Origin: Patiria pectinifera
Lineage: Eukaryota; Echinodermata; Asteroidea; Valvatida; Asterinidae
NCBI GenBank assembly: GCA_029964075.1
Contig: CM057149.1
Span: 31,509,900-31,573,899 of the forward strand
Direction of reading: 5' to 3'
Length of the DNA: 64,000 nt
The translations under genes and the position numbers were made by a program. Shown one piece after another: positions 1-11,699 of the stretch (the first letter of the stretch is position 1; each line of letters begins with the position of its first letter). Under the pieces are notes generated by a model. It saw only the letters and a program-made list of their open reading frames with translations. It did no database searches and was not told the DNA's origin.

Positions 1-606
1 GAATCTTCAAAATTAGGCACCCAAATAGCACTATTAGCAGACCGAGTTTTGGAAAATCTCAGTAACGGTCGTCAAATTCAAAATTGTACATGACGCAGCA
101 AAAAGTTCGCCCATACGATCCGAGTATATTTGATGCACAAAATCGTCGTTGAATTTCAAGTTTTCTAAATGAAAGCAATGAATATTGATTATCAACTCAT
201 TTTAAAAAAAAAATTAATAAGCAATTAGCAGTTAATTAAACCTATATTATATTCGGAAATAATCGGGCGCTATCCGATTGTCGACGAAACGAATTCGTCA
301 ATCTTCGGAAATTTCGGAAAAAGGAGGAATTCCTCCCGTTTTATTCACGTGACGTAAATTGTAATACAATGCATTACCGGAGGCTACCGGACCAAAGATT
401 CATCGGGAATAGTCAGAATTGTTTGGTCTGGGAACCAGACCACTAGCGAGGTAAAAACCAACACTGCGGTAGAGGGCGCTATCTACAAGATGCTGCGGTG
501 CGCCAATGGCAACAACCGAAGCCGTAGCCGTAAAATACCCAAATACTATAAATACATAAATTACCGGATATTGTCTTATAATTTGCATAATGATGTTCAC
601 TCTTAC

Positions 607-1367
607 CGATGGTCGGCATGTCATTGTCAACTCCATCGCCCACCTCATTGCTCAGACTGAGATCTTCCGGGCTCTCGTTACTCTCCGTATTACCGCCCTG
701 TTGCTGTTCTCCTCCCTGGCGGACTGGCCTAGGGCAGGGACCTTGCGAGACCACGGTGATGTCCCGCCCGGTCTGGCAGGCCTTCCGCTCCATTAGGCAC
801 TGGGAGAGAAAGGTGCGAGTACGGACTCCGTTGAAGGCACACACGCGCTGGCTGGGGGGTGGCTCTCTACGGCATCGACGGCAGACCGACCTGTCTGTAT
901 CAGCTGTTGGGAGGGAGATGACATAATTTTTCTCAACCCTATTAGTTTTGTTTATTTTAATTCTGGCAATGAACTAAGGGCTTGTCATGTAAGTGCATGG
1001 ACATCGTAGCTCGGAATTCTGAACAACCCTTGAGCCAAGAACATGACAAAGAAATGTTAGGCTTTGGAAGTGGAAGGACAACATGATATTGCACGAACAT
1101 TTAATCAGGTTATTCAGTTGGGATCTTAAATCCCAAATTCACTCGTCGCCTCAGGTGAGACTCGCACCAGAGTCACAGAGTTAAGGCAATTCAAGCTAGG
1201 AAAGCACAAGTCCCCACCAACCATCCAACCCAACCCTGTTTCGTGAAAGACATGATAATCTTTAGAATGCAAACCTTGTCTGTTCCTGGCCTCGCTGAGG
1301 GCGAACAGCGCCACCAAGACGAAAGCTGCAAGCAATGCAAAGGTCTTCATGTTTGACACCCTTGAAC
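607..1367 (-). CDS. Secreted Kazal-domain protein, first two exons (partial)
   Basis: Two exons are visible. Exon A is 1275-1367: an acceptor (cacttacag), 17 nt of 5' UTR, then ATG at 1350-1348 and a classic signal peptide (MKTFALLAAFVLVALFALSEA). It ends at AAG|GTTTGC in phase 1. Exon B is 607-903: acceptor ccctcccaacag, starting with the two bases that complete the phase-1 codon, and ending in phase 1 at the strong donor G|GTAAGA. Exon B encodes a six-cysteine Kazal-like module: VCRRC, then RVCAFNGVRTRTFLSQC, ERKAC and GPC, followed by a Gln/Gly-rich and acidic Ser/Glu tail. Kazal modules act as secreted serine-protease inhibitors or as follistatin-type binding domains; the inhibitory specificity cannot be read here. 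The phase match between the exons is good evidence that they belong together. Further exons lie beyond position 1. The intron is 904-1274. Confidence 0.72.
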
Positions 1368-4300
1368 CTGTAAGTGAGAGCGGCAGTATACGGATATTAT
1401 GAACAGATGCACAATTCAGGGTCAAACTAAATCAACCGTCGTTAAGTGATTGAACGAGCGGGAACCTGAATTAGGTTTGACATGTTTCTGTCAAGATAAT
1501 TAAGACCGAGTCCGAGCGGGGTATCGTACGCATGTCGTTTGGGTTAGACAACAATGGAAAGACCCCGGCCGCAGCGGCATTTTTGTGCCCGCGAGACCAC
1601 GTATAAATCAGTAGCAGTTGGAAAATTTGTGGTGATTCGAAATAAATGTTATCCTGGCGGTGGAACGGCAGGCAGTAAATTTTGTTGCTGAAAATGCCGA
1701 GTGTAGAGTGAGCATATATTATTCCTTCTCGATCTTCAAATAAACTGTGAAGAGAAATGTTGCCCTTAAATTCCTGGATCCCTCCAAGAAATGTTATTCA
1801 TTAGTTATCATTAGGAGGAGCCTGACAAGTACATGATACTGCCGGCTGACACTTCATGTAGGCCTATATTTAGCTTCAGAGCAACATCAACGCAATGAAC
1901 ATGCAATTGCAGTTGTTTGGTGCATAATCAACTGATTAGGCCCAATATCTCGAGAACAAGTTGGAGACACAAGGTTCTGTCCCTGTTTTCTTTGATGTCT
2001 TCTTTTTTGTCTGTCCACGCCGTACCATGTACAGGCTTATCCCGGGAGAAAACATGTTACTTATTGTTGCTAATTATACCGAAAGTATGAATTAAAAAGC
2101 AATAACTGTCATTTTAAAATTATGGAGACCACAGGAGATTAATACAAACTGACGGCGACTGAAGCTTTGGAAACCGTTTGATCGAGACTCGTGCTTTCGG
2201 AAACTCGTATTTATGATGCACACTCATGCATTATACCTCATGCGTAGGGAACACCTTCGGCGAACTTTCTCGATTGTCCGATTGGCAAAAAAAAAATCCT
2301 TGAAGACAGTGATCAATGATAAATGCTCAAGATCGGTCAGAAATCACTCATGGTTTCTTCCCTAACTCAAAAGGCCGTTTCACACTGTCCAAAAATCTCC
2401 GTGTTAGACCCCGGGTTCAACCCCTTTCATACCAGAAAAAAATCACCACGGCTTCTATAATACTTTAATAAGGGTACAGCGCGCGCTCTGCACGAATTCT
2501 AATCCTGGTCGGAGGATTACTGAGTTGAGCTGTACAAAAAACAAAATCTACAGGCTAGTACGGCCTACCAGCAGCACCCGGTTAAGTGTGAACGGTATAC
2601 GCCTTGACTGTATGTTCGATGGGGCCCGGTCCCCTTTCGGTGTACAAGTGTTGATTTGTACATGGGTACGGGTAGGGAGACGATAGCGTGAAAAGGCTTT
2701 GAGAAAACAATGGCTATCCACTACGAGTCTTTCAATGTGTACGTTTTTGACGAGATTTACTTACAAGACATGGAGGACGAAAAGTGGCCAACTTGTTTTC
2801 TCCTTTCAGTGAAAGCAGAAAAGCCAAATTACTGTAAAATGTATATCCCAAACAGTCGGTTTGAAAAATTGTCTGCTGTTTGACTTGACCCCACATATTA
2901 TAGAACTAGACATACAACAATACCAATTTAATTGTCGTTCCGTAAATATATTATGTATAGTGATTAACAAGTTTCCGTTGTTCGGAGGCATTATTACAAT
3001 TACTCATACAAACAACGAGCAAAATAAACAGAGTTGTACTCACCTTTGTTGTTCAAAGTGATGCAGAATTTTAGCTGTTCAAAGGACTACTTCGGCTTTA
3101 TAGTCTACGAGCCCACAAGGAAATGTTGTGCCAGTTTTCAGAGTCGGTTGCTTTTATGGGGTTTTTCCTTTGCGTTAAAACACAACAAGAGAAGTGACGA
3201 GCTTCTAGTGTTCCCGGACTTCCGTTTGAGTAATTGGAAATGATTCATTTCAGTTTTACAAAACGTGTTTGTTCCGTTGTGGTTTGTTACTTGGCATTGA
3301 TTTGGAACCATTCCAACATTATCCTTAATTGGAGGAAAGGATTTGGAGGAATTATCAACAGACGAGTCTCAAATTAGCAAAATGGTTTGAAAGCGAGGCG
3401 AGCATAGCGATCATTACAAAATAGCAAAGCATCTTGGCCCAAAAAAAGCACGTTTTGGAACAAGCCGTGACAGAGGCCCAGGCTGAAACGCATGCATGCC
3501 GAAGCGGTTTTTGGGAAGGGGAGGGGGGATGCGTGGGCGTGGCAATTGGATGCCACGGGGGAGGGGGTGAGATATTCACTCCCTCCCACACCAAAAGCGT
3601 TGACGAAACATCACGATTGGAGTCACACAGTTTATACCGATCACCTTGTAAACCTATCACCGCAAGTTGGACGGAAATGACATCAAATGTTGCTGGCTGT
3701 TTTTTTTATTATTATTTCCTCCAGGTGTTATTCGCATTTTACTAATTCAGGTCAGTTACAGTGTTGGCAATGTTGCCATGCGTATGAATTTGGTCATCAC
3801 AACTCGAGGACTTAAGGGGGGGGGCAACCTATAGCTTCGTGGTGGGTTCCGGCTGGGGTTATTTTAGGCATATGACTTGGGGCACTCGAGCTTAAAATAT
3901 AGTTCATGTTCTGCCTCAAGGACATAAAACCTAAGGGCGGATCAGTGTGGGGGAGGGGTTGTCAGAACAGGATGATTGAATGTCTAAGCGAAACGTCTTA
4001 TGAGCTAACAGAACCACGAAATTAACTCCTCCTTGTTTCTCCCGACATTCGGACTATCCCTTGGCATACTGCGCATTCTCAATTAAGACTTTCATAAGTT
4101 GAGTAAAGAGTTTCAACAAACAAATACACGATCTTTGAAACAAACTTGTGGGTATCGCGACCCGTAACTTTAGTATACTGCATTTTACAGTATTTGTTTA
4201 TGCATTGTTTCACGAATACTTTAAAAACATGTCAGTCTTAAAGGTTTATCAATAAAAGGCTTTAGATAGAAAATGTGTGTTTTCAATCGACATCATACAA

Positions 4301-5380
4301 AACTGAAAAAAAAAACACAGTGTTGAATGAGCACCGTTGATGCTTTTTGGACGAGTGTTTCGTTTACAGGTAAAACACCAAGGCCGCGGGTCCAAAACAC
4401 ATATTTTTTTTTGGGGGGGGGGGCAAAACAATTGTTGTTCCCCGAAAAAGTGGGTCCAAAATGTCAACCCCAATTTTAATGTAAAAAGCAAGGGGCACTA
4501 TGTATGGCTTTTGTTGAGTTTTGTGTGTGATGTGCGCAGTGGCTGCCTTTTTGCGACGTTGCGGTTCCGCCGCTGCAAAACAACCAAATATTTTAAACCC
4601 ACCGAATGTTATCTTACACAAGTGTGCAATTCATCGTCCTAGTGAACTCATTTTTCTGAACACAACTTAAATATCTCCACTCAAAACAAAAGTAATTGGA
4701 AAAACATTACTGTATAGGCTACACTTTGTTTTGGCTGGGCACTTTCAATTTACCAGAATGTAATAGCATTCCAGCTTAGTTTCACAAAATAGGAGTTCCT
4801 TAACCGAGTTAATAACATTCTTCCTAAAAAGTAAACCAAATCAGGACACTTTGGGACCTGCGGGTCTAGTCTTAATGGAATTCACCATCGCACTCTCTGC
4901 AGGAGTAAGCCGGACCTACACTCGTGTTAGAATTACTTTGATTTTATGCAGGCTAACTTGAGGCCTATACAGATACATTACTTTTTCATGGACGAGAGGC
5001 ATCTGAAATCAAGACGCTCTAGCATTCTGAACCAATGCGACAGTCGCTCTTTCGACGAAGTCGCACCTAACCGTTCTTAACGTGTAACTTATCACCAACA
5101 TAATTTGCCGAGCCAAAATATTTTCTAATATTCTTATAAATTATTTGGCTCGGCGTGACTTTAAAACGCCAGTCTGAAATGGTTGTCACACAGCTTCACC
5201 AGAGTTCACTTTCAAGGTTCGCATTTAAGGGAAGAAATCTCCTTTTTTTTGTTTTAAAGCTCGGCGAGTAAAATAAGAGGCAGGTCGCCAATTTCCTGGT
5301 CGAGCCATATCATTCAAAGGGCCCAGGGTGGTTTCACGTATATAACTGAGGCTAAGACCTATAAGCGTTTCAGAAATATC
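1368..5380. other. Intergenic stretch without a supported gene
   Basis: Nothing here reads as a convincing exon. The sequence upstream of 1371 should hold the promoter and any further 5' UTR exon of the Kazal gene. Around 2380-2605 opposed motifs (cgtttcacactg and aagtgtgaacgg) look like the ends of a small TIR element. Poly-G/poly-A rich patches at 3530-3570, 3815-3830 and 4402-4422 look like degraded repeats. Confidence 0.5.
5106..5155. repeat. Short AT-rich hairpin
   Basis: GCCGAGCCAAAATATTTT faces AAATTATTTGGCTCGGC about 20 nt later, giving a stem of roughly 17 bp with one or two mismatches. This is probably a small foldback element or the relic of one. It lies 3' of the dynein light chain gene, so a role in its transcript end cannot be excluded. 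Confidence 0.55.
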
Positions 5381-6142
5381 CTAATCGAGATATATTCCGA
5401 AGGTTGTTGCAATAGCATAGACCAATCCATTCTGAAACGTCACCGTGGCGTAACAGTCTGTCTCGGTGTTCCAAGCACAGCGGCTGATGGCCATCATGTC
5501 CGCTCCCTCAATAGATCCAACTTGAACGAAGACTACAAGCCTATAGCGTTTAAAACCAAGCAGTTTCACCCTGTTCTTAATCTCCTCTGATAGTCTCTTC
5601 ACGACCGTCGGGCCGTCCGCTGGGGCGTACTCCTTTCCTCTGAATTCGCCCTCCAGAACTTCGTTCATAATAGCCTCAACTTTCTCCGGACGGAAGTGAC
5701 AGCCTGGCTTGGGTTCCACGCGGTAAGAGTTCTCGTACCGGAGCTTAGGAGCCTCTTCACCGGTATCCCCAACAGGGTTGGAGTCGGGCTCCGCACCCTC
5801 ACGACGGAACCGCCACCACATGGACGTGGAAATGCCCTTACCGAAGTACAATGTCTCCCTTCTGGGTCTGCTAGTGATGCTGGGGTCGTCTTCCGTCCAG
5901 GCCATCGGACCGGTCTTCCCTGATGATGAGGCCTCCTGGGCAGCGCTGCGATCGCTCCCACGACCCGCCAGCGCGGCAGTCGCTGCTTGAAGAGTCGCCG
6001 TCCATTTGCTGCTTCCTCCAGACAGCTGTTTCCTGAAGGGGTTGGTCTCCCGAGGCCGAAATATTGAGCCAGACCCCTGACTGAGGAACGAAGAGGATCT
6101 AGAGGACCGAGTGGCACCGGAACTCTTCCCTACCGTGTCCAT
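5381..6142 (-). CDS. Tctex1-domain dynein light chain (DYNLT4/5-like), intronless
   Basis: A single open frame of 253 codons runs from an ATG in good context (gaggtaaccATGG) to TAG. Residues 1-135 are Ser/Gly/Arg-rich and look disordered. Residues ~145-253 are a Tctex1 domain: CHFRPEKVEAIMNEVLEG, then a basic helix (KRLSEEIKNRVKLLGFKRY), the strand LVVFVQVGS, SRCAWNTETDCYATVTFQN and the terminal LVYAIATTFGIYLD, where the family normally ends. Such light chains bind dynein intermediate chains, and the Tctex1D members are often ciliary or axonemal. The long N-terminus and lack of introns resemble TCTEX1D1/TCTEX1D4 (DYNLT5/DYNLT4); which of the two cannot be settled by eye. Codon use is normal and there are no breaks, so this is a real gene rather than a decayed retrocopy. 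Confidence 0.88.
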   Translation of the reverse strand: MDTVGKSSGATRSSRSSSFLSQGSGSIFRPRETNPFRKQLSGGSSKWTATLQAATAALAGRGSDRSAAQEASSSGKTGPMAWTEDDPSITSRPRRETLYFGKGISTSMWWRFRREGAEPDSNPVGDTGEEAPKLRYENSYRVEPKPGCHFRPEKVEAIMNEVLEGEFRGKEYAPADGPTVVKRLSEEIKNRVKLLGFKRYRLVVFVQVGSIEGADMMAISRCAWNTETDCYATVTFQNGLVYAIATTFGIYLD

Positions 6143-6869
6143 GGTTACCTCAATGCACGCAGACGGTTTAGATGAAGATCAAATGGTTGAGATGAAAAGA
6201 CCGGTTTCGATCAACTGCGTCTCACTGCTTCATCATATTTCGTCTCATATAACCCATTAGAAAAAAACTCGTTCAAATTACGACTCCTGGCAAAACCTTA
6301 TGCCTACGCACGTACAAAAATCTACATATGAATATCTCAGCACTGTTTGCATCTAGCCCCGAAGATATTTTGAGCACCCTTTTTCGAGATAGAAGAGCTT
6401 ACACATGTTGTTGCTGTGTGGTTGTATGTATTTCATGTTTGCTTTGAGGATTAAGATTGACTTCTTTGCATAACACACTTATCATCATAAACCTTCGGCA
6501 CTCCAAACAGGAGTGTCCGCGTTCGGGATGATTTTGTTTGTACATCCCAGCAATGAAAAGAACCTCCTCATAATACAGTCCTTAAATATGTTAAACCAAA
6601 CGCCCCCCTGTGTGGAAACTCCTTCTCTAGTAGTCAGGGCTCTTAAACACACTTGGTGTTTTTACTGGTCGACACAATTTTAAAGGTTGAACAATCATTG
6701 ACACTTGAAAGAGATTGCTGGCGTCTGTAAGCTTCGAGAGAAGCACCTGCGTAAGAACTGACAGCTTCGCATGCTCACCCACGTATACAGAGTGTACGAT
6801 ATTAATAAGCTGGAACATGGCCAGACGATATTTTATGTGCACAATTCACATAGTCAAAGAATCACTCTT
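6143..6869. other. Upstream region of the dynein light chain gene
   Basis: No coding sequence is recognised. It presumably carries the promoter and 5' UTR of the minus-strand dynein light chain gene. No TATA box or other element could be assigned. Confidence 0.4.
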
Positions 6870-7505
6870 TAAAGGGTTCATGGGATGAATTTTTCTCAGG
6901 AACACATGTGTAACATTTTACTTCTCTTGCATTTTTGAAAACTATTTGACACTCCCTTTTTTAGATAACTTTATTGAAAAGTGCATTTCTTTATTAAACA
7001 TTTAATAGTTTCTATGCTTTTCCGAAAAACTTGAGGGCGCTGTTGCTGTGACCTCATTTCTGAAAGGCACTGGTCAGTTAAGGGGTGTTGTGTTCAAATT
7101 GTGAAACCAAAAATTTGCTCCTTGAAAACATTTGTGAGAAAATTTTGCTCATTGGCTTACTGCCATAACAACGAATCAACACAGAAAAGAAAATTAACGA
7201 AAGCGAAATATCCAATATTCTGGCAACTTCTGGTGCTGAAATAGCTGTCAACATTGAGATTTCTTCCTGGGATGACATCACACTTTTGCTCATGAAAATG
7301 GGATTTCGCATTTGCATAAAAAATAAAAAGGCACCAAAATACCCTGGACAATTGAAATTAAGGTTAAATGGGACACAAAGATGGCTCTTCAAGGATTGCA
7401 TCAAAAAAGTTGCATTGCATGGGCCTTTTAAAGAAAGTGAGAAGAGAACCACATGCAGTAGAAAAGAGAAATTCAGGATTGAAAGTTTGGAAATAATGAT
7501 AAGTT
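6870..7505. repeat. Dispersed repeat family A, copy 1
   Basis: This segment aligns by eye with 18095-18845 over several hundred bases. Shared landmarks in the same order are gatgaatttttct, gaaaactatttga, gagggcgctgttgctgtga, gaaaacatttgtgagaaa and ggtgctgaa. Divergence is moderate with small indels. No protein is evident, so it is a non-autonomous element of unknown class. Confidence 0.7.
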
Positions 7506-8365
7506 AATGAGGGAGTTTCCTCCAAAAAAAAAGTTCTAAAATAGGAAATTCTGGGTGATATTAAATTGTCGCCATCTTGCGGTTCGGGATCTGCCATAAC
7601 CATCGATCTCCATTAGTTTTACCAATGGAAATACACAGGGTCATGTATCATGTCGTTTCGTATCGTCACAATCAATGTTGCTATGTGAAGTGACTGATAC
7701 CGTTTTGGTGGGCTTTGAAGTGCATCGCTTGGGATTATAGCGTACAAGCAATATTATGAGATATGATAATCGCAGCAATCCACTTCAACATGATATCATG
7801 CTTAAAGGTACATGGGATTGTTTGCATTATTCTATTAGTAACCTACGGAATTGTTGTCAATAACGCTTACTCGGATTAAAGATCGAACTGGTACTTAACA
7901 CTCCGTGGAATTATTGCTGTGTTGTCAGTTAAAAGAAGACAAGAAATGTCGCAGATTTCCAGCAATCAGTCAAATAACTGATTTCTTGGAAATAACGAGT
8001 TCTATTGACGAAATCGTGTTTCGTGATCAAAAGGTTGTGCATGGTTTTTCACAGTTATCTCGAAAAGTGTAATATTCACCGAGCTGAAACTTCAACAGGT
8101 TTGTAATATTATTCATATAGAAAAAAACAACATTTGAATCAGAGCTAGGATTTTTGTAACCCCCCCCCCCCCTGGATCCGCACCTGAAATGTAAGAAAAT
8201 CAAATAATCCTGTATATGTCTTTAAGGCTAGCTTAATAACCCAGAACACCAAACAAAAAGAATACAACTACTTATATGAAAAGACAAAATATTCCAGACG
8301 ACCATGAACTCTGTGCAAGAAGTGTTGATGGTGCCGCGTGCGGCTAATTAAAAGAGCTAGGGCAT
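7506..8365. other. Non-coding stretch
   Basis: No exon, RNA gene or repeat boundary could be supported. A run of 12 C at 8161-8172 is followed by ggatccgcacctg, resembling the poly-C/GGATCCG termini of the repeat family seen at 39838-40173. Confidence 0.35.
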
Positions 8366-9283
8366 GGGAAGACATAGCCTTTCACCAAGGCCATCGTGGC
8401 TTAGCTTGCCCGCATTAGACAAAGCGGCGAAACCGCGAAGCGACTGCGTGGCTACTACCCTAGACTTGACTCAAGTCGGAATTGCTTTAAGTCGTAAAAA
8501 TCACTTTGTTTACTTCTTTCCAGATGCCCGACAAGGTACACTTCAGCGCGCGTTCCACTTCAGTGCCGTATAACAATGCGCACACACTGTACGTACATTG
8601 TACAGCACGCGTTTTACATGTGTGGGCATGTATTGCAGAGCATGTGCATACATGTGGTGCAAAAGTTAGCATCACTTGAAAATAACATGTACATGTACGT
8701 TTTTAACATGATGGTCCGGATTCGACGCATGAGGGCGCGCGTTATGTACTGTAAGTATGCGATATGCGCTGTGAGTGGATTTACTATAATTATAGGCACA
8801 CACCGAGCGCAACCCAGACTTGGCCAAGTCTACTACTACCCGGACGCGTCGACGCGCCCGGATGCTTGCACAAAATTTAAAAACAAAAAATGCGAGTCTA
8901 GTTTTCCACGAGACCGTGACCGCGTAATTGTTCTTACATTATCTTATTTTAATTGTACTTATAAAAGTATTTCAAGAAATTATTTGAGTGTATGAACTTA
9001 TTTTACATCTGGACTTACAGTTATTTGCTCTTACGTTTTCCTTACTCACCCTTCTTTTAAAAATGAAAGCGACTAGGCAAAATCCGCGTTGCGATTGGTT
9101 AACCTTCAGCACTCTTCTTATTTGCAAAAAAACTATGAACAATTCAACAAAATCAAGCTGGAAAAGGCCTCGTGGCTTTGCCACTCGTGCGTGCTGACTT
9201 AATCTTTGCTCCAGTCGCTTCGGATCTTCGCAGCTCCGCCGCTCTAAGCCACGATGACCTTGGCGAAAGGCTAGGGAAGACAC
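8366..9283. repeat. Inverted-repeat (TIR-like) element
   Basis: Gaagacatagcctttcacc plus the following accaaggccatcgtggctta (8368-8405) is repeated in reverse complement at 9244-9281 with a few mismatches. The arms continue inward with aaagcggcgaaacc..gcgaagcgactg against its counterpart near 9205-9240. The ~750-bp interior has no recognisable protein and is rich in tgtacatg-type palindromes (8590-8700). Probably a non-autonomous DNA transposon; no target duplication was identified. Confidence 0.55.
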
Positions 9284-10649
9284 AGCTACGTGCCCAATTA
9301 CTTCCAATATCGGTCATAATGAACACCTGTTTTTTACTAGGCCGAAAATATAACCATATACATGTACATGCGAATGATGAGCTATATTTGCAGCAATACG
9401 ATCTGGCAATGCACTGATATAGCCTCTATTACACACTGGGGGAAAACTTAAACCAGTTATCACGATATCCAATTATCCTCATTCTATTCACATGGCAATT
9501 GAATTATGTTTTTCAATTTCGCGAAATTTTTAATTTTCAGCATTTTATTAGCGCTGTACTCAGGGGTATGGGCGTTTAGAGGTCAGTGTCACAGATGAAT
9601 GCCTGCATGGTGTCGCCTCGAATATTAATCTATTGGTTTCTGAGATGATTATTCATAGGGCCACTCGCAGTTTAGACGCTCTGTTAGGATAAAATTGTTC
9701 TTTAATGGTTTAAAAATTCTCAATTTACATCCGAAACGAATGTGAACTCTACTTTTCTGTAAGCTTGTAGAAGACGAAAAGTTACGTCAGATTAGTATTT
9801 CAGCTAATAATTTGGTTTGTACCATAGCCAGATCATGATGCATACCAAAAACAATCTGTATCTGTGTCATATATAGTCGGCAAAGCATCCCGGAGGAAAC
9901 ATCACATCAACAATGAACTCACGGGGATTTTTTTCCCGAGCATACTACACTATGTAGGCCTACGTCAAAACATGTATACATCTAGTTTACCATAATGCAT
10001 CTTTTAACGATCGGACCGTTACTGAAATGAATTAACGTTATTGAACTGTCACTGTCCATTGCCCATTTCGGTAGTTCAAAGCTCTCCGGCATCAAGACGA
10101 AGCAGTGGATCTTGATTAGTCTATTTGTAGTACTGTTGTAGGCCTACGCTTAAAAGTGTATAGTCAAATGAGATTTAAACAAATTTCGTCCCAGAATGTT
10201 AGAAACATACTAGACAAATTTTGCCTTCAATTATGAAGTCCGATTGAAATGGCCGGCATTAATATTAGTAATAATAGTGTTGGGAACGAGTTTCAATTAT
10301 TTTGTTTTTGCTTGACATTTTTTACAAGTTGTATTGTCTACTTACAATGTCTACTAACTGTGTCTTCAACTACACCATAGGCACACATAAAATGTTTGTC
10401 AGTTTAAAAGTAGTCAATAGAATGCAACAAGTTGGTCCCACCATTTTGGCCAATATGACTGTGACTCTACATGTAATACTGACGGCACAAATACCTGTCG
10501 TGTCAGTTTTCAAGACGAAGCCCGCTGTAATCTACTCTCTGAACAGTCCTTTCTATTGTCCTCATGATTTAGGAGTTGGGCAACTAACTTCCAATTCTCG
10601 AAAGTTACAGATAAACAAAAGTAATAGCTAAACATGGCCGTCACTCCTT
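9284..10649. other. Non-coding stretch 3' of the GPCR gene
   Basis: AT-rich sequence without a supported gene. It includes two TAGGCCTA palindromes (9955 and 10139). Part of it is presumably the 3' UTR of the minus-strand GPCR. Confidence 0.4.
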
Positions 10650-11699
10650 TCACATAGGCCTCAACCTAGCACGTGCAGACACAAGAAGATTGGAGGGTCT
10701 TGGTATATCCCCGAACCTGCATCGCAAGATGCAGCGAATGACGCCATTGAAGCGTGGATGGTTGACCGTGTAGATGATGGGATTCACGCAACTGTTGAAA
10801 GTGAACGGCACGGAGAGAAACAGCAAGACACGGCTGTTGTGCGGGGACAGCAAGGCCAGAGAGTAGGGCGCGCTGAACAAGACAAACGCGCAGGTCACCA
10901 TGAACAGGTTCATGGTGATCTTCACCTGCTGGCGGCTGACGCGCTTTTTGAAGCGGGCCTCGAGTTGGCGCGTGTTATCGTCCGGCTCCCCCTCCGGACT
11001 GGTCATTTCGTGGGACTCCCTGAACGACTCCTCCTTGCGTTCGAAGTGTCGCTTGACGTGCAGGAAGATCAGGGAGTAGCTGATGACGATGGTTAAGAGC
11101 GGGATCGGGTACAGGCAGAAGACCTGGATGAGGTGGTATTCGACATGCCGTGGATGTGAGTCGATGTCACTGCAGGTGTTGTCCCCCTGGTCGTATCCCA
11201 GCTCGCCGATACCAAAACTTAGCGGGATGAGCAAGACGGCTAGCGGTATGGCCCAGGTACACATAACCAAGCAGACAATCTTCCTGGGCGTGGACAGCCA
11301 CTGGTAGACCATCACCGGACCCCTGATGAGCAGCATGCGGTTTAGGGCGATGCAGGCCAGGTTGTACAGGCTGGCTCCCGCGCAGGTAAACGACATCAGG
11401 GCCGAGAGAGAGCAGAGTGCCTCCGATTCCCACGGCCATCCGTCTATCGAGAGGAGAGCCACCACGTTGCTGATTGGTAGCAGCAAGCAGTAGCAAAGAT
11501 CGGCCGTAGCGAGGCTCACCACGAATACGTTGGTGATGTTCTGCAAATCCTGGGATAGGATGACTGCCAGAATAACGATGCTGTTACCCACGGTACCACA
11601 GACGAATACTATCAGAACGAGAACCGCTACCACAACTCTCTCCTCGTATGTGAACAGAGAATCCCCCACAAAGTTTAAGCTGCTATTGGTGTCTGCCAT
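10650..11699 (-). CDS. Rhodopsin-like (class A) GPCR, moody/Tre1/GPR84-type orphan
   Basis: An intact intronless frame of 349 codons, ATG to TGA. Seven hydrophobic segments are clear: TM1 ~21-47 with GNS (N39 = N1.50), TM2 ~58-84 with ATAD (D67 = D2.50), TM3 ~94-120 after C96, TM4 ~140-163, TM5 ~187-214, TM6 ~261-284 (FSAPY, P278), TM7 ~290-311 with NPIIY at 306-310. C96 and C176 would form the usual extracellular disulfide. N5 sits in an N-glycosylation sequon. The DRY box is replaced by NRM (120-122) and the TM6 CWxP motif by FSAP; an N in place of D plus NPIIY recalls the moody/Tre1/GPR84-like group. The third loop (215-258) is charged and carries KKR-type basic motifs. The ligand is unknown. 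Only the class A assignment is firm. Confidence 0.9.
   Translation of the reverse strand: MADTNSSLNFVGDSLFTYEERVVVAVLVLIVFVCGTVGNSIVILAVILSQDLQNITNVFVVSLATADLCYCLLLPISNVVALLSIDGWPWESEALCSLSALMSFTCAGASLYNLACIALNRMLLIRGPVMVYQWLSTPRKIVCLVMCTWAIPLAVLLIPLSFGIGELGYDQGDNTCSDIDSHPRHVEYHLIQVFCLYPIPLLTIVISYSLIFLHVKRHFERKEESFRESHEMTSPEGEPDDNTRQLEARFKKRVSRQQVKITMNLFMVTCAFVLFSAPYSLALLSPHNSRVLLFLSVPFTFNSCVNPIIYTVNHPRFNGVIRCILRCRFGDIPRPSNLLVSARARLRPM

Noticed and set aside
5665..6117. 150-codon minus frame overlapping the dynein light chain gene
   Set aside because: Alternative frame of the GC-rich N-terminal region; the Tctex1 domain is in the other frame.
10758..11496. Open frames of about 74-112 codons in other frames of the GPCR region
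   Set aside because: Overlap the seven-helix frame on both strands with no motif of their own.
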